This document shows positions 22,080 to 33,504 of a stretch of 64,000 bases of DNA, in pieces. The stretch is from Flaccisagitta enflata. Lineage: Eukaryota > Chaetognatha > Sagittoidea > Aphragmophora. The position numbers and the translations under genes were made by a program. Numbering within the stretch: position 1 is the stretch's first letter; every line of letters begins with the position of its first letter. Location of the stretch: positions 52,018,001-52,082,000 of the forward strand of contig OZ231127.1 in NCBI GenBank assembly GCA_965153355.1. The letters are read 5' to 3'. Below the pieces are notes generated by a model. That model was not told where the DNA came from. It saw nothing but the letters and a program-made list of their open reading frames with translations, and ran no database searches.

Positions 22080-22470
22080 TCGAACCGGTGACTACCTCTT
22101 ATTTAGCATTATCTACGTACAGATATGCAGAGGCATACCAGAAGATACCTCAGAGGCTCAGACGATCAGGAAATGTTGAAAAAAGCGATGAAAATCGAGA
22201 AATGCAATCCCTAGAAATTGCCAAAAATATCACATTCTTACTAACTTCGATCATACCTAAGAGAGTCTCAATATGTTTGGTTCTGCGAGGTTCACATATA
22301 TATGATAGAAGATACCAAATAATGTCTGAGACTGGTTTCAAAAAATATTTACTCGCGTTCCCCTTCTACCATAAACCGATCGCATGTTTTCATAGCAAAA
22401 CCGGTTCAGATGGAAGTAAGCGCCAAGAAACGATTTCTTAAACCTAGTTTCTGTTTACTATCATTGTCTG
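22080..22470 (+). repeat. Dispersed repeat family, copy 2 of 3
   Basis: GAGAGTCTCAATATG, GCGAGGTTCACATATATATG, GGTTTCAAAAAATATTTACTC and CCTTCTACCATAAACCGATC match the copies at 18215 and 33110. Confidence 0.65.
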
Positions 22471-22720
22471 AATCAGATGGGCCATGCCCCATGCGCCACT
22501 GGAAAAGTTTTAGTTTACCTCTTAGATCAATGCGAAAGAAAACCACACAAGGATTGGGCCTTTTTCGCACCAACAAGAATTGGGCACTATTGTTCTTGGG
22601 ACAAAATGTTTTTGCAATTTGATTAGCATACTGCTGTGCGGGATCCATCCTGTTGAATATGAAGTTAATTAGGTGCCATGTTTGCATGTTATTTTACTTC
22701 GGGATCAATTCCAATAAAAT
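22471..22720. other. Unassigned sequence
   Basis: A minus-strand frame (22687-22406) is open but has no support. Nothing else was recognised. Confidence 0.4.
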
Positions 22721-22902
22721 CAAGGCCGGATACACGGCTACCAAAGTTGCGTGTGGGTGGGCAGGGGCTACATTTGAGGTCACTAAAGGAGCAGGGAGGT
22801 CAAAGAAAAAAAAATCCTAAAAAAAGTAATATGCGACCGTTTAACCAACCAACCGACGGACGGACAGAGTGGGTTGTAGAGTCGCATGAACGCGACTAAA
22901 AA
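22721..22902 (+). mobile_element. Hairpin-ended short element, mixed dialect
   Basis: CAAGGCCGGATACACGGCTA, AGTTGCGTGTGGGTGGGCAG, GGAGCAGGGAGGTCAAA, a GACGGACGGACAG core, and the end hairpin AGTCGCATGAACGCGACT plus A's. Its 5' word is AGTTGCG while the 3' hairpin is AGTCGC, an exception to matched ends. Confidence 0.8.
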
Positions 22903-22949
22903 CCTTAGCTTTTGTATCTCAAGATGCTTGCTTGACCTGCAAACATTTT

Positions 22950-23108
22950 CTAGTGTCGGACACGCGACTCTACACATTGCTATGTCGGTCCGTCGATAAA
23001 TAATATCGAAACAGTTTCTTTTTAGTTAAGGTAACGCAACTCTATAAGACGCTTTGTCCGTCCGTTGGTCCATTGGTACGTTGGTCCGTCGGTGCGTAAT
23101 GATCGAGT
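22950..23108 (-). mobile_element. Two truncated hairpin-ended element ends
   Basis: TGTCGGACACGCGACTCTAC then TATGTCGGTCCGTCG (22952-22996), and TTTTAGTTAAGGTAACGCAACTCTATAAG then GTCCGTCCGTTGGTCC (23021-23107). Both lack the ACAAGGCC end. Confidence 0.6.
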
Positions 23109-23131
23109 TGGAAACGCCCCTTCCCAGACAG

Positions 23132-23136
<5 letters not shown>

Positions 23137-23196
<60 letters not shown>
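23137..23196. repeat. (GA)n microsatellite
   Basis: About 29 GA units following GACAGACACA. Confidence 0.95.
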
Positions 23197-23198
<2 letters not shown>

Positions 23199-23309
23199 AA
23201 GACAGAGATCGAAAGGGAAAAAGAGAAACAGAGAAACAGATTGAATAACAAAACAAAACAGCATGAAACATACATACCAAAAAAAAAAGACACTGAAAAA
23301 AAACCCTCC

Positions 23310-23535
23310 CATTTACAACTTTTTTTTTCGGTCGGCGATAGCCGCCTATATTGGCAGGTCATTGTAAGTTGTGTAAACGTCACTAATACTGTTGTTTTGT
23401 ACTCCAGTCGTGGACGGTTGGGTAGGAGCAGTAATGCAAAAACCGTTTGCAATTCAAAAATATTACGGACCGATGGACGGACCGACCAACCGACCGACAC
23501 GGCAAGGTGTGGAGTCGCATGTCCGCGACTGAAAA
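23310..23535 (+). mobile_element. Degraded hairpin-ended element
   Basis: GTCGTGGACGGTTGGGTAGG near 23408, an ACGGACCGATGGACGGACCG core, and the end GAGTCGCATGTCCGCGACTG. It is preceded at 23330 by the GGCGATAGCCGCC word also seen at 24488, 36524 and (changed) 50871. Confidence 0.6.
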
Positions 23536-23924
23536 TTAAAATAAAGCTGCATTTTTGCCAACACAGAAATAACTACAGCATCATTAATGGCGGGTTCGCT
23601 GCGGCAGTGCTCCACTAACACGAAGCTCAATTAATCTCATTTACACTTTTTTTTTATCGGGAAAAAAGTCGAAGTCAGTCTTCGACTTTTTGACATATTC
23701 GAGAGAAACAGGGTTTTCATTTTCTTATGGGGAAGTTGAGGGTCTCCACCGGCCGAATGTGGCCTCCAATGAAATTGATAGGGTAAGTAAATTTGATAAT
23801 TCTCTTTCATTTGGCGCCAAGCAGAATGCTCTACGGCAAATATTTTTCGCGCTATGAATTTTTAAAGATTTATTTATGAAAATTGCGAATTGAATTTTTT
23901 CCGATTTTTTATGATTTTGAGTAG
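23536..23924. other. Unassigned sequence
   Basis: AAAAGTCGAAGTCAGTCTTCGACTTTTT at 23666-23693 is an imperfect hairpin. No gene seen. Confidence 0.45.
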
Positions 23925-24365
23925 GATCAAAAAAGGAGTGTATTTATGTTTGTTTGAGCATGCAAATACAAGAAAACATGTTCATGAGCATATCTGCTCA
24001 TCTGTGAGGGTGTTTTTGAGCATTTTAGCTCATTTAGCTCATTAGCTCAGTCTGTTTTCTGGTTTATATTGCGATAAATGAATAAATTTTTTGATACATG
24101 TTTGCACATGCAAATACAAGAAAGCATGTCAGTGAGCAGAGTTGCTCATCTGTGAAGGTGTTTTTGAATATTCTAGCTCATTAAGCCCATTTAGCTCATT
24201 TAGCTTGGTTTTTTTTCTGATTTTAAAACAGATGAATAAATGTTATGATTTAAGCATGCAAATACAAGAAAGCATGTCAGTAAGCATAGCTGGTTGTCTA
24301 GTTGATTGATTTTGAATATCTTAGCTCATCTAGCTCATTTGGCTCAGTCCTATTTTTCTCTGATT
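23925..24365. repeat. ~148-bp tandem repeat, three units
   Basis: GCATGCAAATACAAGAAA(A/G)CATG anchors at about 23957, 24106 and 24253 (spacing 149 and 147). Each unit also holds TGAGCA..GCTCATCTGTGA and a TAGCTCATTTAGCTCA cluster. Units differ by substitutions and small indels. Confidence 0.9.
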
Positions 24366-24506
24366 TTCAGTGCAACCAATACATACAATTGCTCTCAATT
24401 TGATCTAACAAATAAAAAAGTTGCAGTGACTGAAGACAAAAGCTTGGTGAAAAGTGAACAACGCTTACGACTTTTTTCCTCACGGCGACAGCCGCCATTA
24501 CTGGTA
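24366..24506 (+). repeat. Shared module with GGCGAYAGCCGCC hairpin
   Basis: CTGATTTTCAGTGCAACCA, TTGCAGTGACTGAAGACAAA, CAACGCTTACGACTTTTTTC, CTCACGGCGACAGCCGCC, ATTACTGGTA. The same ordered words occur at 50755-50895, and the latter half at 36485-36555. Confidence 0.7.
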
Positions 24507-25153
24507 AGAACGTCATTTTTTTTTAGAAGGCTTCAAATTTTTATTTTCAGGGCCAAATGAAGCCTTCAACGTTTTAAGAGCATTTTTAAATCAAAATACT
24601 ATATTAACTATAAGAAAACCTTAAAATCTACTATTACTCGATCATACTAAATATATTTTTGTCAAATACTGTTGAAACAAATGCTAAACATATATGGGGA
24701 TATTATTATAGTATGTACTTTATAAATTATAAAATATTATTATAGTTATATTAATATTCAAGTGGTTTTTTAATGTTCTTTAAATATAACTTTGAAGCGA
24801 AATCTTTTTCTCAACATTTGAAGCCTTTATATATTTTTAAAATATTTTTAAATTTGGGATTATTTGAAGCCTTGACATTCTTAAAAACTAGTTTCTTGTA
24901 AAAAAAAGTGTTCAAAATTCTTTTTTGAGAAGCGGATCCAAAGAACATAGGTCTTGAAGGACATGGGGAATTTTGTTTGAGCCGCAAGTAAGGCCTTGCG
25001 GGTTTGACCGTGAGAAGACCGAGGCTCGGTTTTGAGGCCAAACCCGAAATTCGGTTTTGCCTTCAAACCCGATTTTTTTTTCAAGAATATTTTTGCTTCT
25101 TTACTATTCATTTAATCTTTCACTCATCAAATTATTTTTGTTTTTTTTTCTCA
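24507..25153. other. AT-rich unassigned stretch
   Basis: TTTGAAGCCTT(C/T) words near 24528, 24816 and 24863 suggest an old repeat. GC-richer sequence at 24955-25075 (GAGGCTCGGTTTTGAGGCC) shows no element end. No gene. Confidence 0.4.
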
Positions 25154-25402
25154 CCTTTTTAGTTGCGGACACACAACTCTACTCTATGAGAGGCTTTGTC
25201 CATCCATCAGTCTGTCAGTCCTTCGGTCGGTCCATCACGCTTGAGTTGAAAACGCGAGAAACGCGCATTTACGATGCTACAGTTGTCATTGAATGTGTGT
25301 AGGTGTATGATAGTGTGTGGGAAGGGGGATGGGGTGAGGCTGGGGGTTAGCTGCCCCCGCCCACCCGTCTGCAACAATATTATTACCTTGCATCACTTGT
25401 TG
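25154..25402 (-). mobile_element. Hairpin-ended short element, AGTTGCG dialect
   Basis: A T run, hairpin AGTTGCGGACACACAACT (25161-25178), CTCTATGAGAGGCTTTGTCC, a GTCAGTCCTTCGGTCGGTCC core, GAGGCTGGGGGTTAGCTGCC, CCGCCCACCCGTCTGCAAC, and the end GCATCACTTGTTG. Confidence 0.8.
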
Positions 25403-25421
25403 ATGATTTCAATTGTGAATA

Positions 25422-25892
<471 letters not shown>

Positions 25893-26032
25893 AACAAGGC
25901 CAAGTAGGCCAATAAGGTGCGACATGTGGATCGTCGAACGAATGCGTTACCCAACAGACCAACCGACCGACCAACCCAGCGACCGACCGACGGACACAGC
26001 CAGTTATAGAGGTGCTTTGTCGCACTAAAAAC
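25893..26032 (+). mobile_element. Hairpin-ended short element, GTGCGACA dialect
   Basis: AACAAGGCCAAGTAGGCCAA, TAAGGTGCGACATGTGGATC, an ACAGACCAACCGACCGACC core, CAGTTATAG, and the end AGGTGCTTTGTCGCACTAAAA (hairpin 26010-26026). The sub-terminal GTGCGACA (25917-25924) matches the reverse complement of the hairpin arm. Confidence 0.85.
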
Positions 26033-26248
26033 AATATAAATCCAATATAAATCCGTCATAAACCCGAGGAAAGGTTTTGAGGTATTCCGAACCCGAAACA
26101 AAACCGCGGAAAATAACGCCATACGCAAGGCCTTAGCCGCAAGCTACCTAAATTACCTTGTGGACACATTCTTTCTTCAAAACGGTGAACACGGATTAAC
26201 CCACTAATCTTGGCCTTGAATGGAAGTTTGTTGATCTGCTCCCATTAG

Positions 26249-26424
26249 TCTTTAGTTGCGACTCTTCACCCCGCTATGTCGGTCCCTTGGTCGGTTGGTC
26301 CCCAGTTTACATATTTTGGCGTTTTTAAGCTTACTGTGCATCCTCAGATGCCTATGGACTTTCTCCAGCACTGCTCCCGCCCACCCGCACTCGACCAGGG
26401 TAGCTGTGAATCCGGCCTTGTTAA
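26249..26424 (-). mobile_element. Hairpin-ended short element, 3' hairpin lost
   Basis: TTTAGTTGCGACTCTTCACC, TATGTCGGTCCCTTGGTCGG core, CTGCTCCCGCCCACCCGCAC, and GTGAATCCGGCCTTGTTAAG. Only one arm of the hairpin remains. Confidence 0.7.
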
Positions 26425-28180
26425 GTTTAGCTTCTAAGGTTAAGTGTCCCTATATCTATTTCTTAAATGCTGCCTTAGCGGGAAGCACGCCGTCCAATTC
26501 AACAGTTTTAACCGTGTACCACGCTAGTTGACTGGGAGGGGTTTCTTGTTTTTATGTAAGGAATTGCGAAAAAAACATCCAGAGACCCATTTGTATTGAA
26601 CGGAACCGGACAAATCCACGCACTGCTTCTTCATATCTACTTGTACTACTTCACATTTACTTTCGATTAAGATAATTGAATAAATAAAGAAATGAATAAC
26701 GAACCTGTTTTTTTTTTCCAAGGCAAGAGGCCGATATCTTTCTTATTAATTCCGGAAAATCGAGACAGAATTTGTATGCTCGTTTTTTGAAGAGAGAATT
26801 ACCAATCAGGTATTGGGAAGATGTCATCATACTGTTTTTTTTCAAAACTGAGAATTGGTTTCGTGCCTCCTGTTCATCTAAATCGCTGCGTCATACTAAA
26901 TTACAGCCAAGAATGAAATAGAAAGGATGGCAGCGCATGACGGCAAGCCAGTGCGGGGGTAGCTTGTACTGACTCGTGGTAATTCAGTTACAAAATACCT
27001 CAATAATGTAACTTATGACATGGTAACAGAAGAGATCCACGTCCGTGATGCCATGTACGGACAGAGGAGTATGGTAGAAGTAATGCCAGCGCTGTAAGTA
27101 AGGCTTTCATCTATGTCCAATAAACCATATATGGTAACAGATATTTATCATAGTTTCATGAAACAAGGCCAAGAGATGTCTAATAGATGTCTAATAGATG
27201 TCTAATAGATTTTGATACAAGATTTTATGAGAAAAGATAAGTAGAAATAAAGAGAAAATCACCATGAACAATTGTATCACGAAATTACCATGTTACAGAT
27301 AGTCAGACAGACAGACAAGGACACGTTATTTTCGTCGGTCTCTAAGTTGGTTCATACCACTCGTTCTTTGGAGCTTCTGTTTCAGAGCAAGCAGTTTTTC
27401 CATTGTTTCTTGGCCAATTATCTAGATAGCTAGCTGCCGCCTGATAACCTTGCACACAGGAGTATCAAAGTGAGAACTGCACTCGAGTGTCTCAAATATG
27501 CGTTGTTGATCAGTAGACACATAGCAAAAAGAATAACCTCAAAAAGTTGATCAGAACGGAAGTTATGATTTTTTTTCATTTTCGACTTATCCAGTTTTCC
27601 GCCTCATGTTCGTGTTTCCCCAAGATTTCATTCTTTCATGTATGAAGATTTTCTAGGGGTTCGATCTTTCAATCAACTTTATGATGTCAGTTTTGAAAGA
27701 ACATACGACACGGTGCAAGATCGCGTGAAATTTGGCATTCACCAAGGTCTAAAAATTTAGTTATCATAAAATAATTTTTTCTTCAATTTATATTTAATAT
27801 ATTACTTTGTGATAACAAAACAAAATAAATCAATGCAAAATCTGTTTTAGTTAGCTTAATAATAATTATTTTATAATTAAATATGATTTATTCTGTTTTT
27901 TAGCTTTTTTTTTTTGTATTTTTCTTGTTTTCTGCATCAGGAAATGTTTTAAAATGCCCTTAATACATTTTTGATAAGTAAAAAACATATATTAAAACAT
28001 TTTTATGTATTTTTTTACTGTCATATATGATTTTATGCAAAATAAGTACAGAAAACAAATACTTTTTGCTTATTTTGCATCTAGTCATAAAACGGTTTCT
28101 TTTCTATGAGATATTGTCTTGCAATTAAACATTCAGCAATCATCCATACATGAACGTAATCATGATTATTATTACACAGC
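26425..28180. other. 1.75 kb of unassigned, partly very AT-rich sequence
   Basis: No supported gene. Small features: TCTAATAGATG tandem (27177-27210), and a hairpin of TTTTATGCAAAATAAG with CTTATTTTGCAT...CATAAAA at 28030-28092. 27750-28090 is strongly AT-rich. Confidence 0.4.
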
Positions 28181-28260
28181 TGTTCATTCATTCATTCATT
28201 CAATCATTCATTCATTCATTCAATCATTCAATCAATCATTCATTCATTCAATCATTCAAA
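28181..28260. repeat. (ATTC)n microsatellite
   Basis: ATTCATTCATTCAATC words, about 18 units with A/T shifts. Confidence 0.92.
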
Positions 28261-28280
28261 ATTGTTAAAATGACGTGGTA

Positions 28281-28386
28281 GTCGTTGTTGTTGTTGTTGT
28301 TGTTGTTTTTGTTGCTGTTAATGTCCTCATCTCCGTCATCATTGTTTTTGTTGTTGTGGTTGTTGTTGTTATTGTTGTTGTTGTTA
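28281..28386. repeat. (TTG)n, interrupted
   Basis: GTTGTTGTTGTTG blocks at 28281-28316 and 28345-28386, separated by a short unique piece. Confidence 0.9.
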
Positions 28387-28459
28387 CCATTGGTATTATT
28401 GATCGGAACTTAGCTATTTGACCCCAGTCATAATCACTACACCACCTATTATTGTTATA

Positions 28460-29204
28460 CAGTATGTTTTTTTTCTGAAATGACACGAAAGAAAATCTTA
28501 TTACTCCGCAATGGAACAAGATTTTCAAAATCTGAAAAAAACGTTTAATAGATCTTGGTCTGCAGATTTTTGGTCTTGAATTGAATAATGCATAACTTTC
28601 AGAAAATAGGCCCCCACTCTATGTAAATCAAAACTTCCATTTCTCAGATAGCATGAATTCTTAAAAAGCATCTTTAAAGCATATCATCTCAAATTCATGC
28701 TGAATCTCTATAGATCAAGCCAAAACTCTAGAAATGGTCTTAAATAAAGGAAAACTTATCATAGATGCATATTCTGCCTCTTTATTGTGAAGGAATTACC
28801 AATTTTAAGTTCAGGATCACAAATTAGACATTTTTTTGTAAAAACATGCAAAAAAACACATTTTTTGAAGTGAAATGTTGATGGTAATTGAACAACATAT
28901 ATTTCCCACTCAAATTGGAGAAATAAGTCAGTTTAAATTGTATACTACAGCATCTTGAATCAAAACCAGGATCATAGGCACTAAGTGGTAATGATTTGAT
29001 GAGAATTTTGCTTATAAATTTGGTATTTTTCCTAAAAAACACTGACTTAACTTGTTATAATATGATGGTAACACTATTTTATGACAAGCTATATGAAAAG
29101 AACATGAAAAATCTGCAGACCAAGCTCTTTTTAGATTTTGAATATCTTGTTCCATTGCAGAGTAATAAGATTTTCTATCGTGTCAGTTCAGAAAAAACAT
29201 GCTG
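28460..29204. mobile_element. Tc1/mariner-like fold-back MITE, TA target duplication
   Basis: The left arm CAGTATGTTTTTTTTCTGAA... is mirrored by ...TTCAGAAAAAACATGCTG. The arms align for about 110 bp (shared GGAACAAGAT and ATCTTATTACTC). TA lies on both sides (28458-28459, 29205-29206). The 745-bp element has no ORF. (TTG)n tracts lie close on both flanks. Confidence 0.8.
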
Positions 29205-29206
29205 TA

Positions 29207-29307
29207 TCAGTTGTTGTTGTTGTTGCTGTTGTTGCTGCTGTTGTTGTTGTTGTTGCTGTTGTTGCTGCTGTTGTTGTTGTTGCTGTTGTTGTTGTTGTTG
29301 TTGTTGA
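29207..29307. repeat. (TTG/CTG)n triplet microsatellite
   Basis: About 32 triplets, mostly TTG with CTG interruptions. Confidence 0.95.
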
Positions 29308-29518
29308 AACAAAGCCTCCAATCCTAACATTTCCGCCTTCTATGCTGTATTCCAACTCACTAGACCCAAGTTTTGTATTTTAACCCTTTGAATTCCAAAC
29401 TCCAGTTTAGCCTGGCCATGTAAAAGTGCAAAAACACAAATTCCCGCCCCTGCCCACCCGTCTGCAACTTGTTTTGGCCATGCTCCATGCTTTGTTATCA
29501 TTTTTTTTCTTTTTTTCC
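29308..29518. other. Unassigned, with CTGCCCACCCGTCTGCAAC
   Basis: At 29447-29468 a piece matching the interior of AGTTGCG-dialect elements is present without ends. Nothing else. Confidence 0.45.
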
Positions 29519-29674
29519 CTTTTTAGTCGCGCGTTACGCGACTCTACACCCCGCTTTGTCGGTCGGTCACACTTTACTTCTTTTTATGATTTTTATGTTT
29601 GGACCCCACTGCTCCTGCCCAAATGGTCCAGTGACCTCAAATATGGCCCCTGCCCACCCGGTATCCAGCCTTGT
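29519..29674 (-). mobile_element. Hairpin-ended short element, AGTCGCG dialect
   Basis: TTTTTAGTCGCGCGTTACGCGACT, CTACACCCCGCTTTGTCGGT, CACTGCTCCTGCCCAAATGG, GGCCCCTGCCCACCCG, and GTATCCAGCCTTGTTTC. The stem carries GCG/CGC pairs either side of a TT-containing loop. The sub-terminal GTCGCGTGC word has been deleted. Confidence 0.8.
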
Positions 29675-29862
29675 TTCTTTCTTCCTTGCTGTCTTGCTAT
29701 CTTTCTTTCTTTCTTTCCTTCTTTCTTTTTTTTTCTTTCTATTTTTCTTTTTTTTTCTTTTTATCCAACTAACATTTTAATGTCTACTATTTTTGTGCTT
29801 TTCAACTCTCTTACTTTTTCTTTCTATCGTTTTTTCTTTCTTTCTTTCTTTTTTGCTTTCTT

Positions 29863-29895
<33 letters not shown>

Positions 29896-29935
29896 TGTAC
29901 TAGTCTTAAGTCATTGTCATCCATCTTTTATAGGT
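29675..29935. repeat. Impure (TTTC)n tract
   Basis: TTTCTTTCTT blocks at 29698-29760 and 29815-29896 with T-rich interruptions. Confidence 0.85.
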
Positions 29936-30035
29936 TTTATGCGTTTGGTTCCAATGATCCCTCGCCAATTGGTCTTGATAATCCAAACAGCAATATATCA
30001 ATTTTTTTCATAGTCATAGAAATTAGGTTTTCATA

Positions 30036-30647
30036 CCGGGTCATCAGCCTGAGATGCCGGATAATGTTAAGCTTTTACTTGGAGATGCCATGTATCATGG
30101 ATTTCACACTGATTGTCTCTTAAAGAGTAAAGATTGACATTTTTTGTATCAAAATTTCATCAAAATCGGTCAAGTAGTTTAGATTTTACATGTATTTAAG
30201 TGAAAAACAAACTTTCTGCCACTTCTGTTTTTTGATGGGAAAATGGAGGAATGGCGTTTTTCCCCATTCCCTCATTTTGCAATATTTTGTGCCAGGGACT
30301 CAAGATTAGTCCCAAGTAAAAGGTGATCTGACAAATTTATGAAACTACATCTGATTTTTTTTCATACTAGACCATTAACATATTCCCAAGCTCAAACTGT
30401 TAAAAAAAGAGAAAAATTTGAAGACGCATTCTTTCATGATTTTTATTGAAAATTCTGCCACTGAGAGGAAATTAGTTTTTACTTCAAAGACTTGTAAAAT
30501 CTGAACTACTTGACCGATTTTGATGAAATTTTGATACAAAAAACGTCAATCTATGCTCTTCAAAAGACAATCAGTATGAAATCCGAGATATGTAGCATCT
30601 CTGGGTAAAAGCTTAACAGAATCCGGCATTTCAGGCTGATGACCAGG
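30036..30647. mobile_element. Fold-back MITE, TA-flanked, ~190-bp arms
   Basis: Left CCGGGTCATCAGCCTGAGAT (30036) pairs with right ATTTCAGGCTGATGACCAGG (ending 30647). The arms go on through AAGCTTTTAC, TCAATC/GATTGACA and TTTCATCAAAATCGGTCAAG to about 30220 and 30460. TA lies outside both ends (30034-30035, 30648-30649). No ORF. Confidence 0.8.
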
Positions 30648-30654
30648 TATTATG

Positions 30655-30684
30655 AGCCACCGTTACTTTTTTGTAACAGTGACT
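30655..30684. repeat. Hairpin AGCCACCGTTAC-T6-GTAACAGTGACT
   Basis: Nearly the same stem-loop forms the centre of the 50071-50696 palindrome. The downstream words AGAGTGCGACCTATCAAATT also match that palindrome's arm, so about 110 bp here (30655-30765) is a partial copy. Confidence 0.7.
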
Positions 30685-30765
30685 CAAAAAATGAAAATCC
30701 TAATTCTTTGCAAAAGTATAGAGTGCGACCTATCAAATTAAAGGGAATTTTGCATAGATTAACAA

Positions 30766-31029
30766 TATAGATTCAGAAATTTAGTCAACACATCCCAGAA
30801 GAATCTGCATCGAAATTAGGTCTATTTTTTATTTTATTTTGAAGGTTACTCAAAAAGCGCTCGGGGAATGATTTTGTTTTTGCTAGTTACATGCTCTTAC
30901 ACCCCAATACTGCTCAAAAATGCAGAAAAACCCACAGTTATATGACTTTTCACTCAGACTTGTTTTAAAAGCACAGTGCTAGATATAGTGAGATTTACAA
31001 AAAAATTCAAACAATTATGAATTTTAAGA
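30766..31029. other. Unassigned sequence
   Basis: No gene or repeat recognised. Confidence 0.4.
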
Positions 31030-31840
31030 TGAAAAAGTAAATTTTGGCCATTTTAGGCCATCTTTGGCCTGTTTTTGGCCTGTTGAGGCCCCGATATCAA
31101 TTTTTAAAGCTCTCATTGAGTTTATTTGACTTAGTTCGGATTGAATCAAGGGAGATTAGCGAAAAAATTCAGAATAACAATGGTCTGATAATGAAAATGC
31201 CAATTTTGGCCATGTTAGGTCATTTTTGGCCTGTTTTTGGCCTGCTATGACCCCCGTATCAGTGTTCAAAGCTTTCAATGAGTAAAATTGACCTAATTCT
31301 GACTGAATTGAGTGAGAAAAGCGAAAAAATTCAAAATAACAATGATCTAGTTAATGAAAATGCCAATTTTGGCTATTTTAGGCCATTTTTGGCCTGTTTT
31401 TGGCCTGTTATGACCCCTGTATCAGTGTCCTAAAATCTCAATGAGTGTATTTGACCTAGTTCTGGCTGGATTGAGTGAGATTAACAAAAAAATTCTAAAT
31501 GACAATGATTTATTTGATTGAAAGGCCAATTTTTGCCATTTTTGGCTCGTTTTAGCCTGTTTTTTTGGCCAAATTGACCTTTGTATAAGGATTCAAAGCT
31601 CTCAATGAGTATATTTAACTTAGTTCTGACTTAATTGACAGTGATTGATAAAATTTTTTTAAATAGCACTGATATTTTTAGAAGAAATGCTGTTTTTTGC
31701 TTTCTTGGGCCATTTTAAGCCTGTTTTTGGCCATGTACAGTCCCTGTATGGCCACCAGATTCTTTTAAACTGTGTATTCACCTCAGTTTTTGTTAGGTTT
31801 GACTAAAAAATTCAACCAGGCGACAACAGTGTACTCTAAA
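31030..31840. repeat. ~163-bp tandem repeat, five decaying units
   Basis: TTGAC(C/T)TAGTTCTG-like anchors at 31126, 31288, 31451, 31615 and 31777 (spacing 162-164). Each unit has a TTTTGGCC-rich block (GGCCATTTTTGGCCTGTTTT), then CAAAGCTCTCAATGAGT, then a GA-AAAAATTCA(G/A)AATAACAATG block. Identity falls towards the right. Confidence 0.9.
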
Positions 31841-32925
31841 TAGTCAAAAAGTGCATTTTTACCCCCAAAATTGCAAAAAAATGGATTTTTGAAAAAGAGG
31901 CTCAAAAAATTTTTCAAAACGGAGGTCAGATTTGTGTTCAGCACGAAAAAAAATACTAAATTAGAGAAATTCCAAAGCTTTTAGACAATTTTGACCCTAC
32001 ACTTTAGATTCTGCCATTAAGCTGCCTGACTATCAACAGGAAATAAGACCTGATCATTTTCATTAAAAATCATGAATTTGCATAGAAAATGAGAAAATGG
32101 AAAAACAAAGAATGTACGCACCTGGTAAAATCGATTATCTAGGTGCGTACGTTTTTAAAAATGCAAAATTGTTGACCCATTTCATTATTCATAATTTTTA
32201 AAATTCAAAATGTTTTTTTCCAAAATCCTGAAATGACATAAAGCCAAGAGAAAGAATTTCAAAATCGAGTCTTAAAATGGCCCGATTAAGACAAAAATTG
32301 AGACGTAACCAGCTGAAGTATTCCCCTAACTAGTTCTCAAATCTTGTGACCTTGCAACATCGGGAAGTATGCTAATTTTTGGTCAAACCTTTTTTTTTAC
32401 TTTTTTTTAATTTCTTGTTGTAATAATGGAGATTTGATATAACTTCTTATTAAGGAACCAAAATCTTAAGTCATGGGGTGGCAAATTTTTTTGTACAAAC
32501 CTTGTGATACCCTGAAAGGGTTTGGTCCACTGGAGAGGAAGTAATGTTCATTTCCTGGCCATAACAACAGCTAGAAATTATGACATGTAGAACATTGTAG
32601 CGAGATTTGGATTTTTTTATGATTTTTGGTTTCAAATTTGACGCTTGTATTCCACAAGCCGGCTACAGAAGTGGTCAAAACCCAAGAGGGATTACTTATT
32701 ACAGTACATGGGTGCTGCTGAGCACTTGCTGAGGGATGGCTTCAAAACCAAGATGCTAAATGGTATGCTCCAAGCATGTGACTGACAAATTTCACACGAT
32801 CTTGCTCCGTGTCATACGTAGGTATTTCGCAGGGCACTGATGACTGTTTGCGAATTGTTAACTAAGTAGCGAACTAAGTAGCGAATTCAACCATCGAAAT
32901 ATGTCAAAAGTTGCTTGATTTCATT
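31841..32925. other. Unassigned AT-rich 1.1 kb, with one hairpin
   Basis: GTACGCACCT (32114-32123) and AGGTGCGTAC (32141-32150) form a perfect 10-bp stem with a 17-base loop. No supported gene. Confidence 0.45.
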
Positions 32926-33000
32926 CTTAGTCGCGTGCTTCGCGACTAATAGCCAAGTTTTGGTCGGTCGTCTGTCGGTCTGTCTCTCCATTTGTCCTTA
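32926..33000 (-). mobile_element. Truncated hairpin-ended element
   Basis: TTCTTAGTCGCGTGCTTCGCGACTAATAG followed by a GGTCGGTCGTCTGTCGGTC core; no ACAAGGCC end found nearby. Confidence 0.65.
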
Positions 33001-33109
33001 TGTCACAATATCACTATCAAGGCATTTTTCTATATTTTTCAAATAGCGACTGGTCACGAATTTGAGCAAGGTTGTGTAAAATTATCGTTGAAAAACGCTA
33101 AATTTCTGA

Positions 33110-33440
33110 GCGCAAGATAGCTCATATACATAATATGAAGTTGAGATTATCAAGCAATAAGCCATCATCGATACAAAATATGCGAAAGGATGAAAGATTA
33201 CATCATATGGCATCGAGATATCATGAAAAACTGGAGAAAAAATGGTTTACGCGAACCAAGGAAACTATCAAAATCACTCTTAACTACGATAAAACGGGAA
33301 GGGATTTCAGTATTCTTCACTACGCGCGATTCAAATATATATGGAAGTGGAGGCAATGAAGAGCTTATATCTCAAATTCCATCCAAATCAGTCAATGCGC
33401 TCGCCTTCTACCATGCGTGCATTTGTTAAGTTTGTTTCAT
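33110..33440 (+). repeat. Dispersed repeat family, copy 3 of 3
   Basis: It shares CTACGCGCGATTCAAATATA, GTCAATGCGCTCGCCTTCTACC and neighbouring words with 18215-18600 and 22080-22470. No ORF with support. Confidence 0.55.
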
Positions 33441-33504
33441 TAAAAATGGCTGCTTCGCGGTGGTAGATTTACTTGTGCCGCAGCCGATAGAGTAAGTAAA
33501 AAAA

